Assembly (NCBI GenBank): GCA_963971575.1
Contig: OZ020613.1
Span: 44,196,239 to 44,260,238 of the forward strand
Length of the DNA stretch: 64,000 bases
Origin: Liopterus haemorrhoidalis
Lineage: Eukaryota; Arthropoda; Insecta; Coleoptera; Dytiscidae
Direction of reading: 5' to 3'
Below, one piece after another: positions 30,603-41,222 of the stretch (the first letter of the stretch is position 1; every line of letters begins with the position of its first letter). The position numbers were made by a program, and so were the translations under genes. The notes under the pieces are model-generated. The model made no database searches. It was not told the DNA's origin and saw only the letters and a program-made list of their open reading frames with translations.

Positions 30603-30688
30603 GATTGTGGGCTCAGCACGCTACGACCGTACTCGTACCACATATTTCTTATTGTCTTTATTAACATCCCGTTTGGGACAGTATTTTT

Positions 30689-31123
30689 TTAAGGTCCGCG
30701 CGCACCACACTTAAAACATTTAATTGTGTCCATCGGACTTTTCGGTCGTTCACTCTGGTACACGCGAGTGACTTTCGAAGTCTCCGACACTGCACGTCTT
30801 GCACCCGTGTCTCTGCGGTCACGAATAGTCACTCTCGAGAAAGACTCACCCGAACTCCCTCTCCTACGCGCATTGTCCTCCGTAGCTGTGTACGGGCTCT
30901 GTAGTTCATAACGGTTTAGTGCTGCTAATAATTCCCGCACATTCGCGAACGACATGGCACGCACTACACTTGCCACTTGTGCGTCTAGTCCACGTATACA
31001 ATATTTTATCCTGTCCGATTCCGCTATGCGCCCTCGTCGCGCTAGAGCGAGCATAGTATATACGTATGTTGTATGCGATTTGTTTCGCCTTTTCCTTCTT
31101 GCTGCAATTTTCAACACCCCCAC
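30689..31123 (-). pseudogene. gag: Gypsy D gag, C-terminal part
   Basis: SHTTYVYTMLALARRGRIAE, KYCIRGLDAQVASVVRAMSF and VRELLAALNRYE match the C-terminal half of Gypsy gag, followed by an Arg-rich linker and DTIKCFKCGARG, the first half of a CCHC knuckle. The knuckle is broken off by a frame change at 30700. The N-terminal part of gag is missing, its start abutting the segment with the orphan ORF. Confidence 0.65.
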
Positions 31124-31199
31124 TTACTAAAAACTAAATATGAGCCATCTTAAATCTTAATTATTACAAACACCTAAAGACTTAAGAAGACCAAGAAGC

Positions 31200-31838
31200 T
31201 TATCGCAAGGTAATACTAAAAGTCACCAAATGGGGTGCAGGCTCCATTAAATCAGGAAGAGGTAGCCTTGGATAATATGTATTGTCAGAGTATTGAAACT
31301 GTCCGACTGCACTTATTATGTTGGCTAGTGGCCCGAAATTGACTGCGGTGCCCCGAATAACTTCTCGTTGTTCTATATCTAGAACAGGTCGATAGTAGTT
31401 GTTATCGTTATTTGGGTAGGGCATGATTTGACCGCGTTGTGATCCAAGTAATTTCATCTCGAATTGCGCTAATGTTAAGCGATATAATTCATAGACGGAA
31501 CATTGTGGTATATTCTTTAGTGTTTGAAATAATTTTGTAAAGATAGACTGGGAGAAGAATCCCAATGCTCTGGTGCTTACAGGAAGCACTTTAGCCTGAT
31601 CGGCTAGCTCGATTACTTGGTTGGTTGCAGCTTTGACTTCAGTGGAAAATCCGAAGTATAGCCGCTTGTCAAGTTCTTTTTGAAGGTCAGACATGACTTT
31701 TTCGCCTTGAGCTCGTCGTTGAGAGTCCTGGCGTTGCTGGTCACGTTTTCTTGTTGATTTGGACTTACGCTTTGTGTCTTTCAAAGCTTGAACTGCGTTA
31801 GCAGTTGGTAATTCAGTATTTGTCTTTTCGTTCGACAT
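31200..31838 (-). CDS. Unidentified 212-codon ORF, possible endogenous virus-like gene
   Basis: Uninterrupted frame from ATG at 31838. The first 60 residues are strongly basic and polar (KDTKRKSKSTRKRDQQRQDS), then a folded-looking part: VLPVSTRALGFFSQSIFTKL, QCSVYELYRLTLAQFEMKLL, VNFGPLANIISAVGQFQYSD, ending PHLVTFSITLR. No retrotransposon motif (zinc knuckle, YxDD, DDE), signal peptide or membrane segment. A basic arm followed by a compact domain is a layout seen in coat or nucleocapsid proteins of RNA viruses, but I do not recognise a family. It lies between a cut-off Copia protease (31860) and a cut-off Gypsy gag (31130), the only frame here without damage. It could also be a gag of an unfamiliar element. 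Confidence 0.45.
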   Translation of the reverse strand: MSNEKTNTELPTANAVQALKDTKRKSKSTRKRDQQRQDSQRRAQGEKVMSDLQKELDKRLYFGFSTEVKAATNQVIELADQAKVLPVSTRALGFFSQSIFTKLFQTLKNIPQCSVYELYRLTLAQFEMKLLGSQRGQIMPYPNNDNNYYRPVLDIEQREVIRGTAVNFGPLANIISAVGQFQYSDNTYYPRLPLPDLMEPAPHLVTFSITLR

Positions 31839-31968
31839 ATTGATGGTGGTGCATAAAGATGGAGATCCAATCGTTAGCAATTGTAATTTTTGTTAGCTCT
31901 GGTTTTCGTTCATTCAATAACCAATTCCGTTTCGTTGTTAAATGAAAGCTTGCTCCACTATCAACGTA

Positions 31969-32736
31969 CTAATCTGTATTTTTATATTTACCATTTGTAA
32001 ATACTGCACTTAGGGCATAGGTTTGCTTATTCGGACATTTTGACTTGAAATTTCCCTTTTGCTTACATTTGAAGCAAACAATATTACTCCTGTCATTGTT
32101 CTCCTTTTTTGACATTCTACTGACATTTTTATTACTATCGCCATCTTTTGGCTTCTTTGTGAAACGTGATTTCGCAACAAATCCACCGTTCGACTCACTT
32201 GTGCCATCTTCTTGCATATCTAACAACTTTGTGTTGATGGAATCTGTAGTAACATTAATTCCAGAATGTTCTATTGCCATTATCATAGGCGCATACCTAT
32301 CTGATAATCCGGCTAGGAGTAACGAGCCGACCCATTCTTCGTCGATGTTAAAGCCAGTTCTTCGCAATTTTTGTGAGGTTTCAACGACTTGATTTACATA
32401 CGATTCCATGTTATCACAATTTTCAAGACGTAAAGATATTAATGTTCGTAACAATCCTATCTTTCTTGTGAATCCTCTGTCTTCGTATAAATTTTTTAAC
32501 TTGGTCCAAACTTCTCTTGCTGTTTCTGCGTCTCTTACATGAGTAAATAGAGATGGATCAATAGTCAGAATCAGTTTTGCTTTTTCCTTCGCAAGCACGG
32601 TAGTGTCTGTTTCAGTGTTGTCCAGGCATTTTGACAAACCTTCTAGGACGAAAACATTCTCGACGGCAAACAACCAATCGTCGTAGTTTTCTCTGCCTAA
32701 TAGCTTTGGCACACTATTTAAATAACTTGTAGCCAT
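31969..32736 (-). CDS. gag: Copia-type gag
   Basis: 255 codons from ATG at 32736. MATSYLNSVPKLLGRENYDD and WLFAVENVFVLEGL show the usual Copia N-terminus (F/L.G.NY..W), then AREVWTKLKNLYEDRGFTRK, LLAGLSDRYAPMIMAIEHSG and a zinc knuckle CFKCKQKGNFKSKC in which the His of CCHC is Asn. The frame ends at a TAG just before the protease, which continues in the same frame, so gag and pol were once one frame. RNA binding by the knuckle is probably impaired. Confidence 0.75.
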   Translation of the reverse strand: MATSYLNSVPKLLGRENYDDWLFAVENVFVLEGLSKCLDNTETDTTVLAKEKAKLILTIDPSLFTHVRDAETAREVWTKLKNLYEDRGFTRKIGLLRTLISLRLENCDNMESYVNQVVETSQKLRRTGFNIDEEWVGSLLLAGLSDRYAPMIMAIEHSGINVTTDSINTKLLDMQEDGTSESNGGFVAKSRFTKKPKDGDSNKNVSRMSKKENNDRSNIVCFKCKQKGNFKSKCPNKQTYALSAVFTNGKYKNTD

Positions 32737-32805
32737 ATCTATTATCGGTTTTCACTAAAGCACTAACTTTTTTACTGGAGCACTAACTTTTTTACAGGGC
32801 CCAAC

Positions 32806-32933
32806 CTATTAAAAAAAGTGGTGTCGGTTTCGATGTCTACTCATGACAGCTATATTCATAGTAAACACAAGTACATAGGTTTATACATTGGACACATAGA
32901 TGGCTCTATATAGTTTACAGTATATTTTCAACA
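32806..32933 (-). repeat. 5' LTR of Copia 2 (probable)
   Basis: About 128 bp from TGTTGAAAATATA to the primer-site-like GGTTGGGCCC. The inner border is set only by the primer site; a 3' LTR for comparison does not exist in the window. Confidence 0.5.
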
Positions 32934-32940
32934 GTAATGT

Positions 32941-33800
32941 CACTTCTCAATAGCGCACTGTTCTATTATCCCCCTGTTTTTGCTAATCGGTTGGTCTTGG
33001 TTCTGCTAGCACCGAGGCTACCGTACTTACGTATCTCTATAAAATTTAGGGTATTCCCCGACATATTTAATTTCTGTTTTTTAGTTTTAAGTTGTTTCTT
33101 CGATAACGTTTGTCTATGGGTAAAATGTTTTATATTCATATCAAATTCTGTATTTAAAAACGACAATGTAGTCTTTAAAATGTTTCATAAAAAAAAGTTT
33201 AAGTGGAAGGAAAATAATTATAGCGATATATGTAATTTGAATGTGATTCTTTGTAATTATTTTATTTATATTATTTATTTATTAATTCATATTGTATATA
33301 ATTTCTGCTATTTAGTTTTAAGTTGTTTTCAGGGACACACTGTATATTTTAATGATTCTAGAATTGTACGTCTTTTAAATTCACATACAAGTGCTATTGC
33401 ACTTCAGTGAAGTATTTATTGTAATTATGTAATCTATTTTCTGTTCTTAGTTTAAATTCGTCCCATATGTAATACCTTTTATTTTTTATTTTTTTATTTT
33501 TAATATATCTGTGTTTTTTATATAATTTTCAAGAAATTATAAAGATAGCACAAGATGTTATGTCAGATCTATTTATATATACTAGTAAGGAAAAAATTGG
33601 TATTATTGTCCCCAATTTGCGAATTTATTTTTAGAAAAATATTTAGCGGTAGTGCTGTTATTATCGTGTGTTACATTCAAATTAAAAAACATTAAAGGAC
33701 ATTCGAGAAAGATCTTGTAATGTAAGAAAAATGAAAACACGTAAATAAGTGGTATACAAAAAATATATAATGAAATTTCCCAGTAATTAACAGCACGCAC
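32941..33800. other. A+T-rich stretch, nothing recognised
   Basis: A 157-codon plus-strand frame (32937-33410) is Phe/Tyr/Leu-rich with no motif; it follows from A+T richness. TTTTTAGTTTTAAGTTG occurs twice (33077, 33312), hinting at an old internal duplication. Confidence 0.4.
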
Positions 33801-36190
33801 GCAACCATTTTTTTTCCTTGGAAAAGGGCGGTCTCAGAAGCAAAAAAAAAAAAATCGAAGGGGGCTCAGGAGCCCAAGTTATTTCTTAGGGCGGGCTCAC
33901 GATTAATTACAAGACAAATGTACCTTTTTAAAATTTGTTTGGGGGGGGGGAGCCCGTGAGCCGCCCCACCCTGGTTCCCACCTATTTTAAAGATGTGTTT
34001 TTTAAAGAAATATTGGAATAAAGAGTAAAAAGAATTACTATGTTGTAATTCCAAAGAAAAAGTCGTATGATTTTTTACATAAAATTTGGTATATTAAGAG
34101 AATTTAATAATGAATGTTTAGATTGTTTTACGACAAAGGACGATCATTTTTCTGTTTATAAAAAATGGCTGTCTCATTTTATAATTAATATTGTTATATC
34201 ACTATTTGTTAAGAACAAAAACAGTATCCTCTTGATGATTTGTCTGTAGAATTGCATCTAGTGTTTATTGATGTTGTATCCCTCGTCACCCGGCTTTCGT
34301 CTTCTGAGTGGTAGCGGTTCTCAGAGGGCTGGAATTCAATCGTGTGGTATTGAATCCCGTATTTGTTTTAAAAATAGTTATTGATTCATCGCATAGTTCA
34401 TAATTTTGGGAAAATTATTTACACTCACTATCGGAACTTCTAACAATATATTCGACCTCTATTTTCTACTTCCTTCACCACACTATACCATACATCCCTA
34501 CAGTACACCACTATGCATTTTCAATTCTCTTACTGCATCGTCCGACCCCGACTCCTAAATATCTCGCGTTCCTGCGTCTCTCGTTCATATTTTATATCTA
34601 GTTGACTCGCAATTACAGCATAAATACGTAAATTTCGATAATATGTCGTTTAATACTAGATTAATCCATGGATCATTTTTTGATATACAGTTTGAAAATT
34701 ATTTAATTATTTAAATCCTTTTCAATATATAATACTAAGCAGGAAATAGAAAATAAAAGAAATACATATTAAATAATTAAATTTTTAAAATAAATCAAAT
34801 GTTTCAAAAATAGTTACTGATAGGGGAATTGAAATAATAAATCTTACACATTACAGAAATGCTTTTAACTGCGGGATATTCAAGCCACATTTCGGCGAGA
34901 AAATTATAAAAAAATAATCATTAGAAACTTCCTTCAATCCAAATTCATATTGTAACCAAATATTAGATTTATTCATTGGACAATTTATTATCAAGATGTT
35001 TGTATTGCGGCAGATAGGGGTTTTCAGTCTACCTTGGCTCGGACAGTCCAGAGAGATATATATCACAAGTTATCGACTTGTGTTACATGTAAAGAAGGGA
35101 TATAGTATTTCCAAAATGAAATGGTCACCCACACTTATTGATTCCAATAATGGCTGACAATATAACCATTATACCTGCTGAGTTTATGGTTCTGTTAATA
35201 GTAGTTGACAGGACCATAATAATTATTTAAAATAAACATGCTTTCTTATATGCTATTTAGAATGAACTGTATATACTCACATGACATTCCTTCACATTTT
35301 TATCAGGCTTAGGACTGGCTAAATTTGAATTTTAAATATAGGCATGTTTAATAATCGTTTTGTTTTAAAGCCTGTACAAAATTCATTCTTTTTTTGAACT
35401 TGTCAATTTATGGTAATTTAAAATTATTAAATTATTAATCATTATCACTATTATTGTTTATATCACTATCAGTGTTTGTGTCACTACCACTGTCATTTAT
35501 ATTAATAGTGAAGATTTATTTGGTGGATTTATAAAAATATTTTTTCAACTGTTTATACATTTTCTACACATCTTTTCCACAAATCACTATTTATTGCACT
35601 TGTTTCGTCTTTAATTAATTGTACTACAGTGTCACTTTCTGTCGGTGTTGTATTTTTCACGCTATGAACGTTGAAAATTAACTTGTATAACAACCCCTAA
35701 AATTTATATACAGTAGGATTATAAATTTGGAAAATATCCTTAATGGATTGTAAGAAACTTCAGTTGAACTAGTGTTATATCTATCTATTTAAATTTAAAA
35801 TTCCCTTAATACCTTTCTATTCTGTTTACAACAAGGAGCCTTAGGATTACTGCCATAATCTCATTACTGCTTTGTTAAGCTTCTCAACAAGAGTGGCCAT
35901 TTCATTTTGGAAATACTATACCAAAATCGTAGTTTGTATTTGTAAGTATTGTTAATGATTTTTATAGTATTGTTATCTCATGTGCGAGACGCATTGTCTG
36001 TAGTGGGTATCATGAGTTTGAGACTCCCCATACTCTCAAAAAACACGTAAGGGACACATTTTTCTTATAATTGAACGTGACCCGCCCCATGGTTCCCTTA
36101 AAAAAGCTTTGACTTCTGAACCCCCTCCCCTTAAAAAAAAAAGTTCTATACTGCGTTCTCGGTCTCAGGCTTCACCCCTACCCTCCATGT
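33801..36190. mobile_element. Possible degenerate DNA transposon
   Basis: Two G/C-rich patches stand out in A+T-rich DNA: 33815-33980 (GGGCGGTCTCAGAAGC, GTGAGCCGCCCCACCC) and 36085-36180 (GTGACCCGCCCCATGG, GCGTTCTCGGTCTCAG). They share CCGCCCC...GGTTCCC wording in direct orientation. Between them a transposase tail is visible at 35430-35640. Borders are not defined by any target duplication. Confidence 0.25.
35432..35680 (-). pseudogene. Transposase C-terminal tail (DDE_3 / Tc1-pogo-like)
   Basis: On the minus strand VKNTTPTESDTVVQLIKDET and INSDLWKRCVENV, a stop, TVEK resemble the end of DDE_3-type transposases (helix, then W+.C..HV...E). A second stop precedes NINDSGSDTNTDSDINNSDN, an acidic Ser/Asp tail ending at TAA. 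No catalytic part survives upstream. Confidence 0.35.
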
Positions 36191-36726
36191 TAAGTGCAAA
36201 CAGCTGTACAACGTTTAGTGGCACTGCAAATGTCCTAAAACCAACAAGTTATTACAAGTATTAACTGGAATGCACCGATTAATCAGTCAATTAATAACAG
36301 TTTCGTTAGGCATTGGCGTAGCATACTCTAAACACGAAGCAGTGGCTAAAAATTAAATGAAGAAGTGGTGATACTTACTGGGATGAATAACGCTTTAAGA
36401 GTAATTATGTTATAGATTTAGATGTATAGATTTTCCGGACATTTTGCTGAATAATCGGTATCGGCTTTTTGGCCGATTAATCGGATCTAATAATTGGCTA
36501 TTCTTATTTTTATGAGTATTGTTAGACAATGTAGTGTATTTAAATGTGTAAATTTATATGTTACGAGTACTTTAAGTATCTGTTCTGTTTGACATAAATA
36601 TAAATTGTATAAATGCTATAATTCTATGTAATAAACTGTTTAAATAATGTTTTTTTTTCTGTCCCTTTTTAATGTTTTCAGCCGGTTATTGTGTATCAAA
36701 ATGCGCAAGTGATTACAATAAGAGGT

Positions 36727-36773
36727 AAATTTGCCCACCTATATACAGTGGAAGTATATAGGTGGGCAAATTT
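36727..36773. repeat. Perfect hairpin, 20-bp arms
   Basis: AAATTTGCCCACCTATATAC (36727-36746) and its exact inverse (36754-36773) surround a 7-base loop AGTGGAA. There is no T-run, no open frame next to it and no transposon end at the arm borders. Confidence 0.85.
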
Positions 36774-37146
36774 TTCTCCCAGAGGACAAAACATTTGTAA
36801 GTACTCTAGCAGGTCGCACTTGACAAACATCTAAATTCGCTAAATAAGTACAAAGTCCATTTTAACCACAAACACATGCTTATGGTTGTACACATGTAAA
36901 GGTGCCCGCCCACTTCAGAGTAAATAGTGGTGAGAACCTCTTGATAGCAGTTACTCGCTAAAGGCCACACCACTGAGAGTACCTCACGGAAAGTGGCGAG
37001 GTACTCTCTGAGAGCTAACTTCTCTCAACGTACTCGCTGGTGGACACGTGCTCCCTACCCTCTCCGATAGTAGCTCGCCAAATTCAAACTGTGTTAGAAT
37101 TCTGATAGTGCTATCGCGAGCTGTCTGCTTATAGTTCTGCTACAAG

Positions 37147-37338
37147 ATGTCAAAAAAATGGTCACCGGACGAAATAAAAAAATTAGTCGAGTTATATGAA
37201 ATCTGGGAAATGTTGTGGAACGTGAAATTTGTCGATTGCCGCGATAGAGCAAAAAAACATAATGTTTTGGAGGAAATGGGTGTAGAGTTTTCGTATTCTG
37301 GAGAAGTTCAAAGGAAACTGCACAATTTAAGAAATCGG
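37147..37338 (+). CDS. MADF (Myb/SANT-like) protein, first exon
   Basis: ATG at 37147, 247 bp inside the left end. MSKKWSPDEIKKLVELYEIW, EMLWNVKFVDCRDRAKKHNV, VQRKLHNLRNR follow the MADF pattern (W near the start, LVELY, LWN, K..NLRN.). The exon ends at CGG|GTAAGA, phase 0. Beyond the donor the frame turns hydrophobic (IYTFIILLVEVLVLF) and is surely intron. The domain's second half (Y..E..K) is missing. Confidence 0.6.
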
Positions 37339-38312
37339 GTAAGAAAATTCAAAACAAATGTTATATATACCTTTATTATTTTACTAGTTGAGGTACTTGT
37401 GCTTTTTGATAAGTACAAAAATTTTGTGGTGCGAACTTAAATAATCCGTGATAAATGCATATAGTCGGATTGCTGATAGGTGACTGTTACATGTATGTAT
37501 CTAGTAGTGCATTCATATAATAATCTAGTTACCATTTTTCAGCGATTTTAAAAATGTTTTTTGTTATTTGTGTTAACTGTCAGTGTCTGGTAATAAATAT
37601 TAATTAAAATACGGCTTGCGGCCAATTATTAAATTCACAAACTTTAATTTTAAATCTGCTGGAATAAACAACAAATTATAATCCAAAATTTACGTATGAG
37701 TATAAATTTTTCCTTATTTATAATTATAACTTTAAAACTAATTATTTTGTTTGTTTGAGTACTGCTGTAAATTTATTTACGCGCTCTAATTAGTAAAGAT
37801 ATCTAAGAATCATGCCATTTCTTTCTAATGTTTTGTTTTTTATTCAAATAATTTGAAAGGTTAGTTGTCAACTTGCGTCACTATACGTTACTATGGGTAT
37901 GCAAATATTATAATGATATAGACAGAGAAAGCATATAGTATTGAATATCGATACTTGTAGCAACGAACAGTCACTTATCAGCAATCAGACTATAGTTCTC
38001 CTTCCATAGTATAGCTTCTGCAAACACCCCGCCATTCAATTGTAATAATAGACCTATTGCCAACAATCAGAATTCAACTGAAATAAACAATTGAACAAAT
38101 AAAAGTCTAACAATTAGAATTTAGTTATTACTATCTTTGAATATAGCTTTGTTGTTCTCTTGTTATTTGTTGTTCTTTAATTATAAAGGTGATATTAATG
38201 GAATTAATATATTTAGCTCAAGTTTTCAGTATTTTAAAATTAAAAATGTCAACTGGAATTTATATGTCGAAAAAATATCCGTTAAATAATTCAAAATTTA
38301 TTATTGCTTTTC

Positions 38313-38566
38313 TCATTTTAGTGTCTTTTTTATTGTCAGTCCCACAGATTCTATAATAAACTCTACTTCACAGCTCGTTAATTGGCAAAAATTTCGAAAC
38401 TGCTGAGCGTCTTCGATTTGTAGGTCCCGTGTTAGTGTATGGCCGGCGCCAAAAACACTTCTTCTATCAATCCACGGCTTAATCCAGCAGCTTTTTTTAT
38501 TCAACTTTTTTCAGAAATAGTCAGAATTATTACAGCTGCTGCGACATTTCTATAGTACGACGCCAT
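38313..38566 (-). pseudogene. Harbinger transposase, N-terminal part
   Basis: ATG at 38566 gives MASYYRNVAAAVIILTISEK, then a one-base slip in a run of A, then KKSCWIKPWIDRRSVFGAGH, TLTRDLQIEDAQQFRNFCQL and EFIIESVGLTIKKTLK. This is the typical N-terminal region of HARBI1-type transposases (WV+PW..RR...G....L..EL..ED...F+NF). It stops at 38313 before the DDE core, which has been deleted. Confidence 0.65.
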
Positions 38567-38834
38567 CTTGACTACTCTCCACAACTGATCAAGTGGACAC
38601 ATGCGTGAGAGTTCTCGCGAGAGCCTTCTTGGCGAGCAGCTCGCCGGGTGCTCTCGATAGTACATCCGGTCGAAATCAGCTCTCTAGTGGACCTGCCCGT
38701 GAGAGTTGCTTTTGAGAGTCACTCTCGCTAGTAATCTCAAATAGAAAGGCACCTTAACAATAGGTCTGTTCGTAGAGCAACTTCTAACGGTTTATTTTCG
38801 TCAGAGTCAAACGCAGAGTTCGTAGGAGTGTGTG

Positions 38835-38880
38835 TATGTATGCGCGCGTGCGCGTGAGAGTTTATGTGTGTGTATGTGAA
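38835..38880. repeat. GT/GC microsatellite
   Basis: GTGTGTGTATGTATGCGCGC, then GTGCGCGTGAGAG and further GTGTGTATGTG. Alternating purine-pyrimidine of the kind that can form Z-DNA; no other context. Confidence 0.7.
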
Positions 38881-39109
38881 TTTTATTTTGGATGTTATTT
38901 GAATATTCATTGGGAAAATATAACGAAATGGCGAAAATAAAACATTGCTGACTGTAAACCATTTATTAATGTTATAGTGAAGTTCGAATATTCAGATTAT
39001 ATAACTATACATTATTATATAATAGTAGTATTTCTATTTTATGTCTTATATACACGATAGACGTAATAGATAATATTTTTGAAATTATTTTGCAATGATC
39101 CCATATTAA

Positions 39110-39390
39110 TGCGGACACCGTTATTTTGGACTTTTCCTAAAAGTACTAGGTTAAAATAGTACAATATAATGAGTATTAGTATCAAAAGTATTTTCGTCTT
39201 CAGTGATTGCTGAAGACGGAAACTGATGGTTGAGCAGTTTACGAAACGCCCGTAAGAATTTTATACACTTATAAAAAAATATATATACTCATGAAGTATT
39301 ATATCTATTTGATACTAATACTCCTTATATTGTACTATTCCAGCCTAGTACTTTTAGCAATGGCGAACGTCCAAAATAACGGTGTCCGCA
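39110..39390. mobile_element. Palindromic MITE
   Basis: 281 bp with ends TGCGGACACCGTTATTTTGG in inverted orientation. Pairing continues inside: AGTACTAGG with CCTAGTACT, ATTAGTATCAAA with TTTGATACTAAT, so most of it is a hairpin around GTCTTCAGTGATTGCTGAAGAC. No target duplication was evident. Non-coding. Confidence 0.75.
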
Positions 39391-40028
39391 GATGTAGTAG
39401 ATGATAGATTATGACCACGATTATTACCTAATGTAACATTGTTATCTTGTAACAATTTTATATACTATAACGTGTTAATAAATTTTACTATTGTAATAAA
39501 CTTCTACACTGGCCTTGAGGTTTACAATTATCAGTTACGACTTCGCTTACACAAAACCATACATTACACATCTACGGCTCTGCTACGACTCTCCTGAGCT
39601 CGTTCAAAACTGTAACGTCCGTTATAGTTCTCCAGAGCTGCCAACGTACAAAAATTGAAAACTTACAAAATACAAAAATTACTACCCTATTATTATAAGT
39701 TTAGATTATTTAAATTAAACTTAAATTTTTATTAATTTTAACTTAAATATGAGAAGTCAAAAAGAAACAAATTATATTTTTCATCCTACATAATATTAAG
39801 AATCCTACAGAACAAAGGATAACCAACTGCATATAATCCATTCACGATGTTTAAAAAATAGTGTAACTTTTTTATTAAATATATTTTCATGTATATTAAC
39901 TGTACTTAAAAGATATACAAATAAAATCAGAATATCTTTATTTATTTTTTTTTTAATGTAAAATTTTATGAAAACGAAAAATATAATGGACTACTCAGAT
40001 AAAGAAATATCGCGTATGGATTATACTT
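39391..40028. other. A+T-rich spacer
   Basis: Nothing recognised; the end next to 40029 is probably the 3' flank of the hAT gene. A hAT right end was not identified. Confidence 0.4.
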
Positions 40029-41222
40029 CTAGTGTTCAGTTTCTAAATTATTTAAATATTTTTTTATGTTAGCTTTTAATACAACTCTTCTTTCAAATGT
40101 AAAATCTGAAAGTCTGGATGATTTTGGCAGATTTGTCACGGTCACATATTAAAACAGTCTTTCCACTGGAGCAGAAGATGGAAGTGGTATATTATAATTG
40201 ACAAATACTTTTTTGATCTCCGGATATCTTTCAAGAATAACTTATCTTTGGTCTTCGTCGCCTATATAATGTAAAACCTTAGTTTCGCCTTAGATAATAA
40301 TTGGGAGGAATGCTTTAATTGAATTGTTTTAAGAGCACCAAAATCAAAAAAATTACCCTCGTGTGCTAAAGCCTCTGCATCGCTATTTTTTACTCCCTGA
40401 AGTAATTTCTAGTACAGTTACCTGTTTGAAAAGAGTTAACAGCTGTTCGTGGTAAAAAGATTCCACACAAGCAAACCATCTATTTGTAAATCGTGGGTAG
40501 GATAAGGCGGCAATAACAGCATTTTTTGATTTAGCAGTATTAAAATGAAAAAACTCGTTGAATCTTGTCCCAACGCTATTGAAGAATGCATCTTGGGGAG
40601 CTTTGCAATAAGTGGACTCGCGTACTGCTAAAATTCTGAGCTTTCGTCGTAAGGCTAATAAACATGGAAGAACGATTCCATAATAGATGTTAATTTTACC
40701 TTGCAACACATCTAATGCTTCTACCACCAGCGCTATGCAGGCCAAATACTCTTGTAGACATATATATTCTTGTTCTTTAATCATGTTTGTTATTTAAAGC
40801 CTTAAAGAGTTGAGGGCATTTTCTCTTATACCTAATATCTGTTTGAGAGAATCGTACATATTATTCCACTGTGTCTCTCCAGGCGTACTAAGTCTATGAC
40901 CTAACAAATTCTCAATAATTTCAGCCCATATCGGCCATCCTGCTGCATTCCAAAGAGCATTACATTTTGTCATAACTTAGTTGTGCAAAACTGATAATTC
41001 CGATGGCTCTCGTAAAACTCTGGTTGCATCAGTACTAGCACAGAGAGAGAGGTGGTGCGTACAACACCTTAAATGTGTTCGTAATATATGTTCAAAATTT
41101 GGAGGATTACCGTTACTATACTGAGCTAAAGGTATTTCGTCATTACTGTCAGTGTATGGATGTGAATCAGATTCTTCTTCAGTAACATAACCTAAGTCAC
41201 AGCGCTCTTCATTGAAGTCCAT
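40029..41222 (-). pseudogene. hAT transposase, C-terminal half
   Basis: On the minus strand: ILRTHLRCCTHHLSLCASTD, TKCNALWNAAGWPIWAEIIE, LGHRLSTPGETQWNNMYDSL, YICLQEYLACIALVVEALDV, INIYYGIVLPCLLALRRKLR, AVIAALSYPRFTNRWF, then the dimerisation region PLPSSAPVERLF, a stop, and VTNLPKSSRLSDFTFERRVV ending at 40029. This is the order of animal hAT transposases (BED-hAT), including the RW/QW segment with the C-x-H region before it. At least four stops or frame changes. The BED finger and first catalytic Asp are missing; the ATG at 41222 starts an unrelated acidic leader or an internal Met. Confidence 0.7.

Larger units (their letters stand above)
28690..31130 (-). mobile_element. Gypsy element D (gag-pol relic)
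   Basis: On the minus strand: gag with the first half of a zinc knuckle, protease, RT, RNase H end and the integrase zinc region, in Gypsy order. Deletions lie between RT and RNase H and after the integrase zinc region. No LTRs. G+C is higher than in neighbouring A+T-rich DNA. It is joined to Gypsy A at about 28690-28740 and to the orphan ORF segment at about 31130. Confidence 0.75.
31855..32933 (-). mobile_element. Copia-like retrotransposon 2, 5' end with LTR
   Basis: The minus strand begins TGTTGAAAATATACTG at 32933 (Copia-type TGTTG start), and after about 125 bp reads AATAGGTTGGGCCCTG, close to the GGTTATGGGCCC primer site that Copia uses with a half initiator-Met tRNA. Gag starts at 32736. 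The reading continues through a stop into YVDSGASFHLTTKRNWLLNE, the protease active site with its Asp, and is cut off at about 31860. The rest of pol and the 3' LTR are absent. Confidence 0.75.
36900..38754. mobile_element. PIF/Harbinger element, internally deleted
   Basis: TAA is duplicated on both sides (36897-36899, 38755-38757), and the ends AGGTGCC...GGCACCT are inverted. Subterminal zones are dense in GAGAGT/ACTCTC and GGTGGACAC/GTGGACAC repeats in opposite orientation. From the left a MADF gene starts on the plus strand; from the right a Harbinger transposase starts on the minus strand. This convergent pair is the normal Harbinger plan; here the middle is missing, leaving only the first exon or so of each. 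Confidence 0.8.

Noticed and set aside
32937..33410. 157-codon Phe/Leu/Tyr-rich ORF, possible membrane protein
   Set aside because: The composition is that of A+T-rich non-coding DNA; no start context, splice sites or family match by eye.
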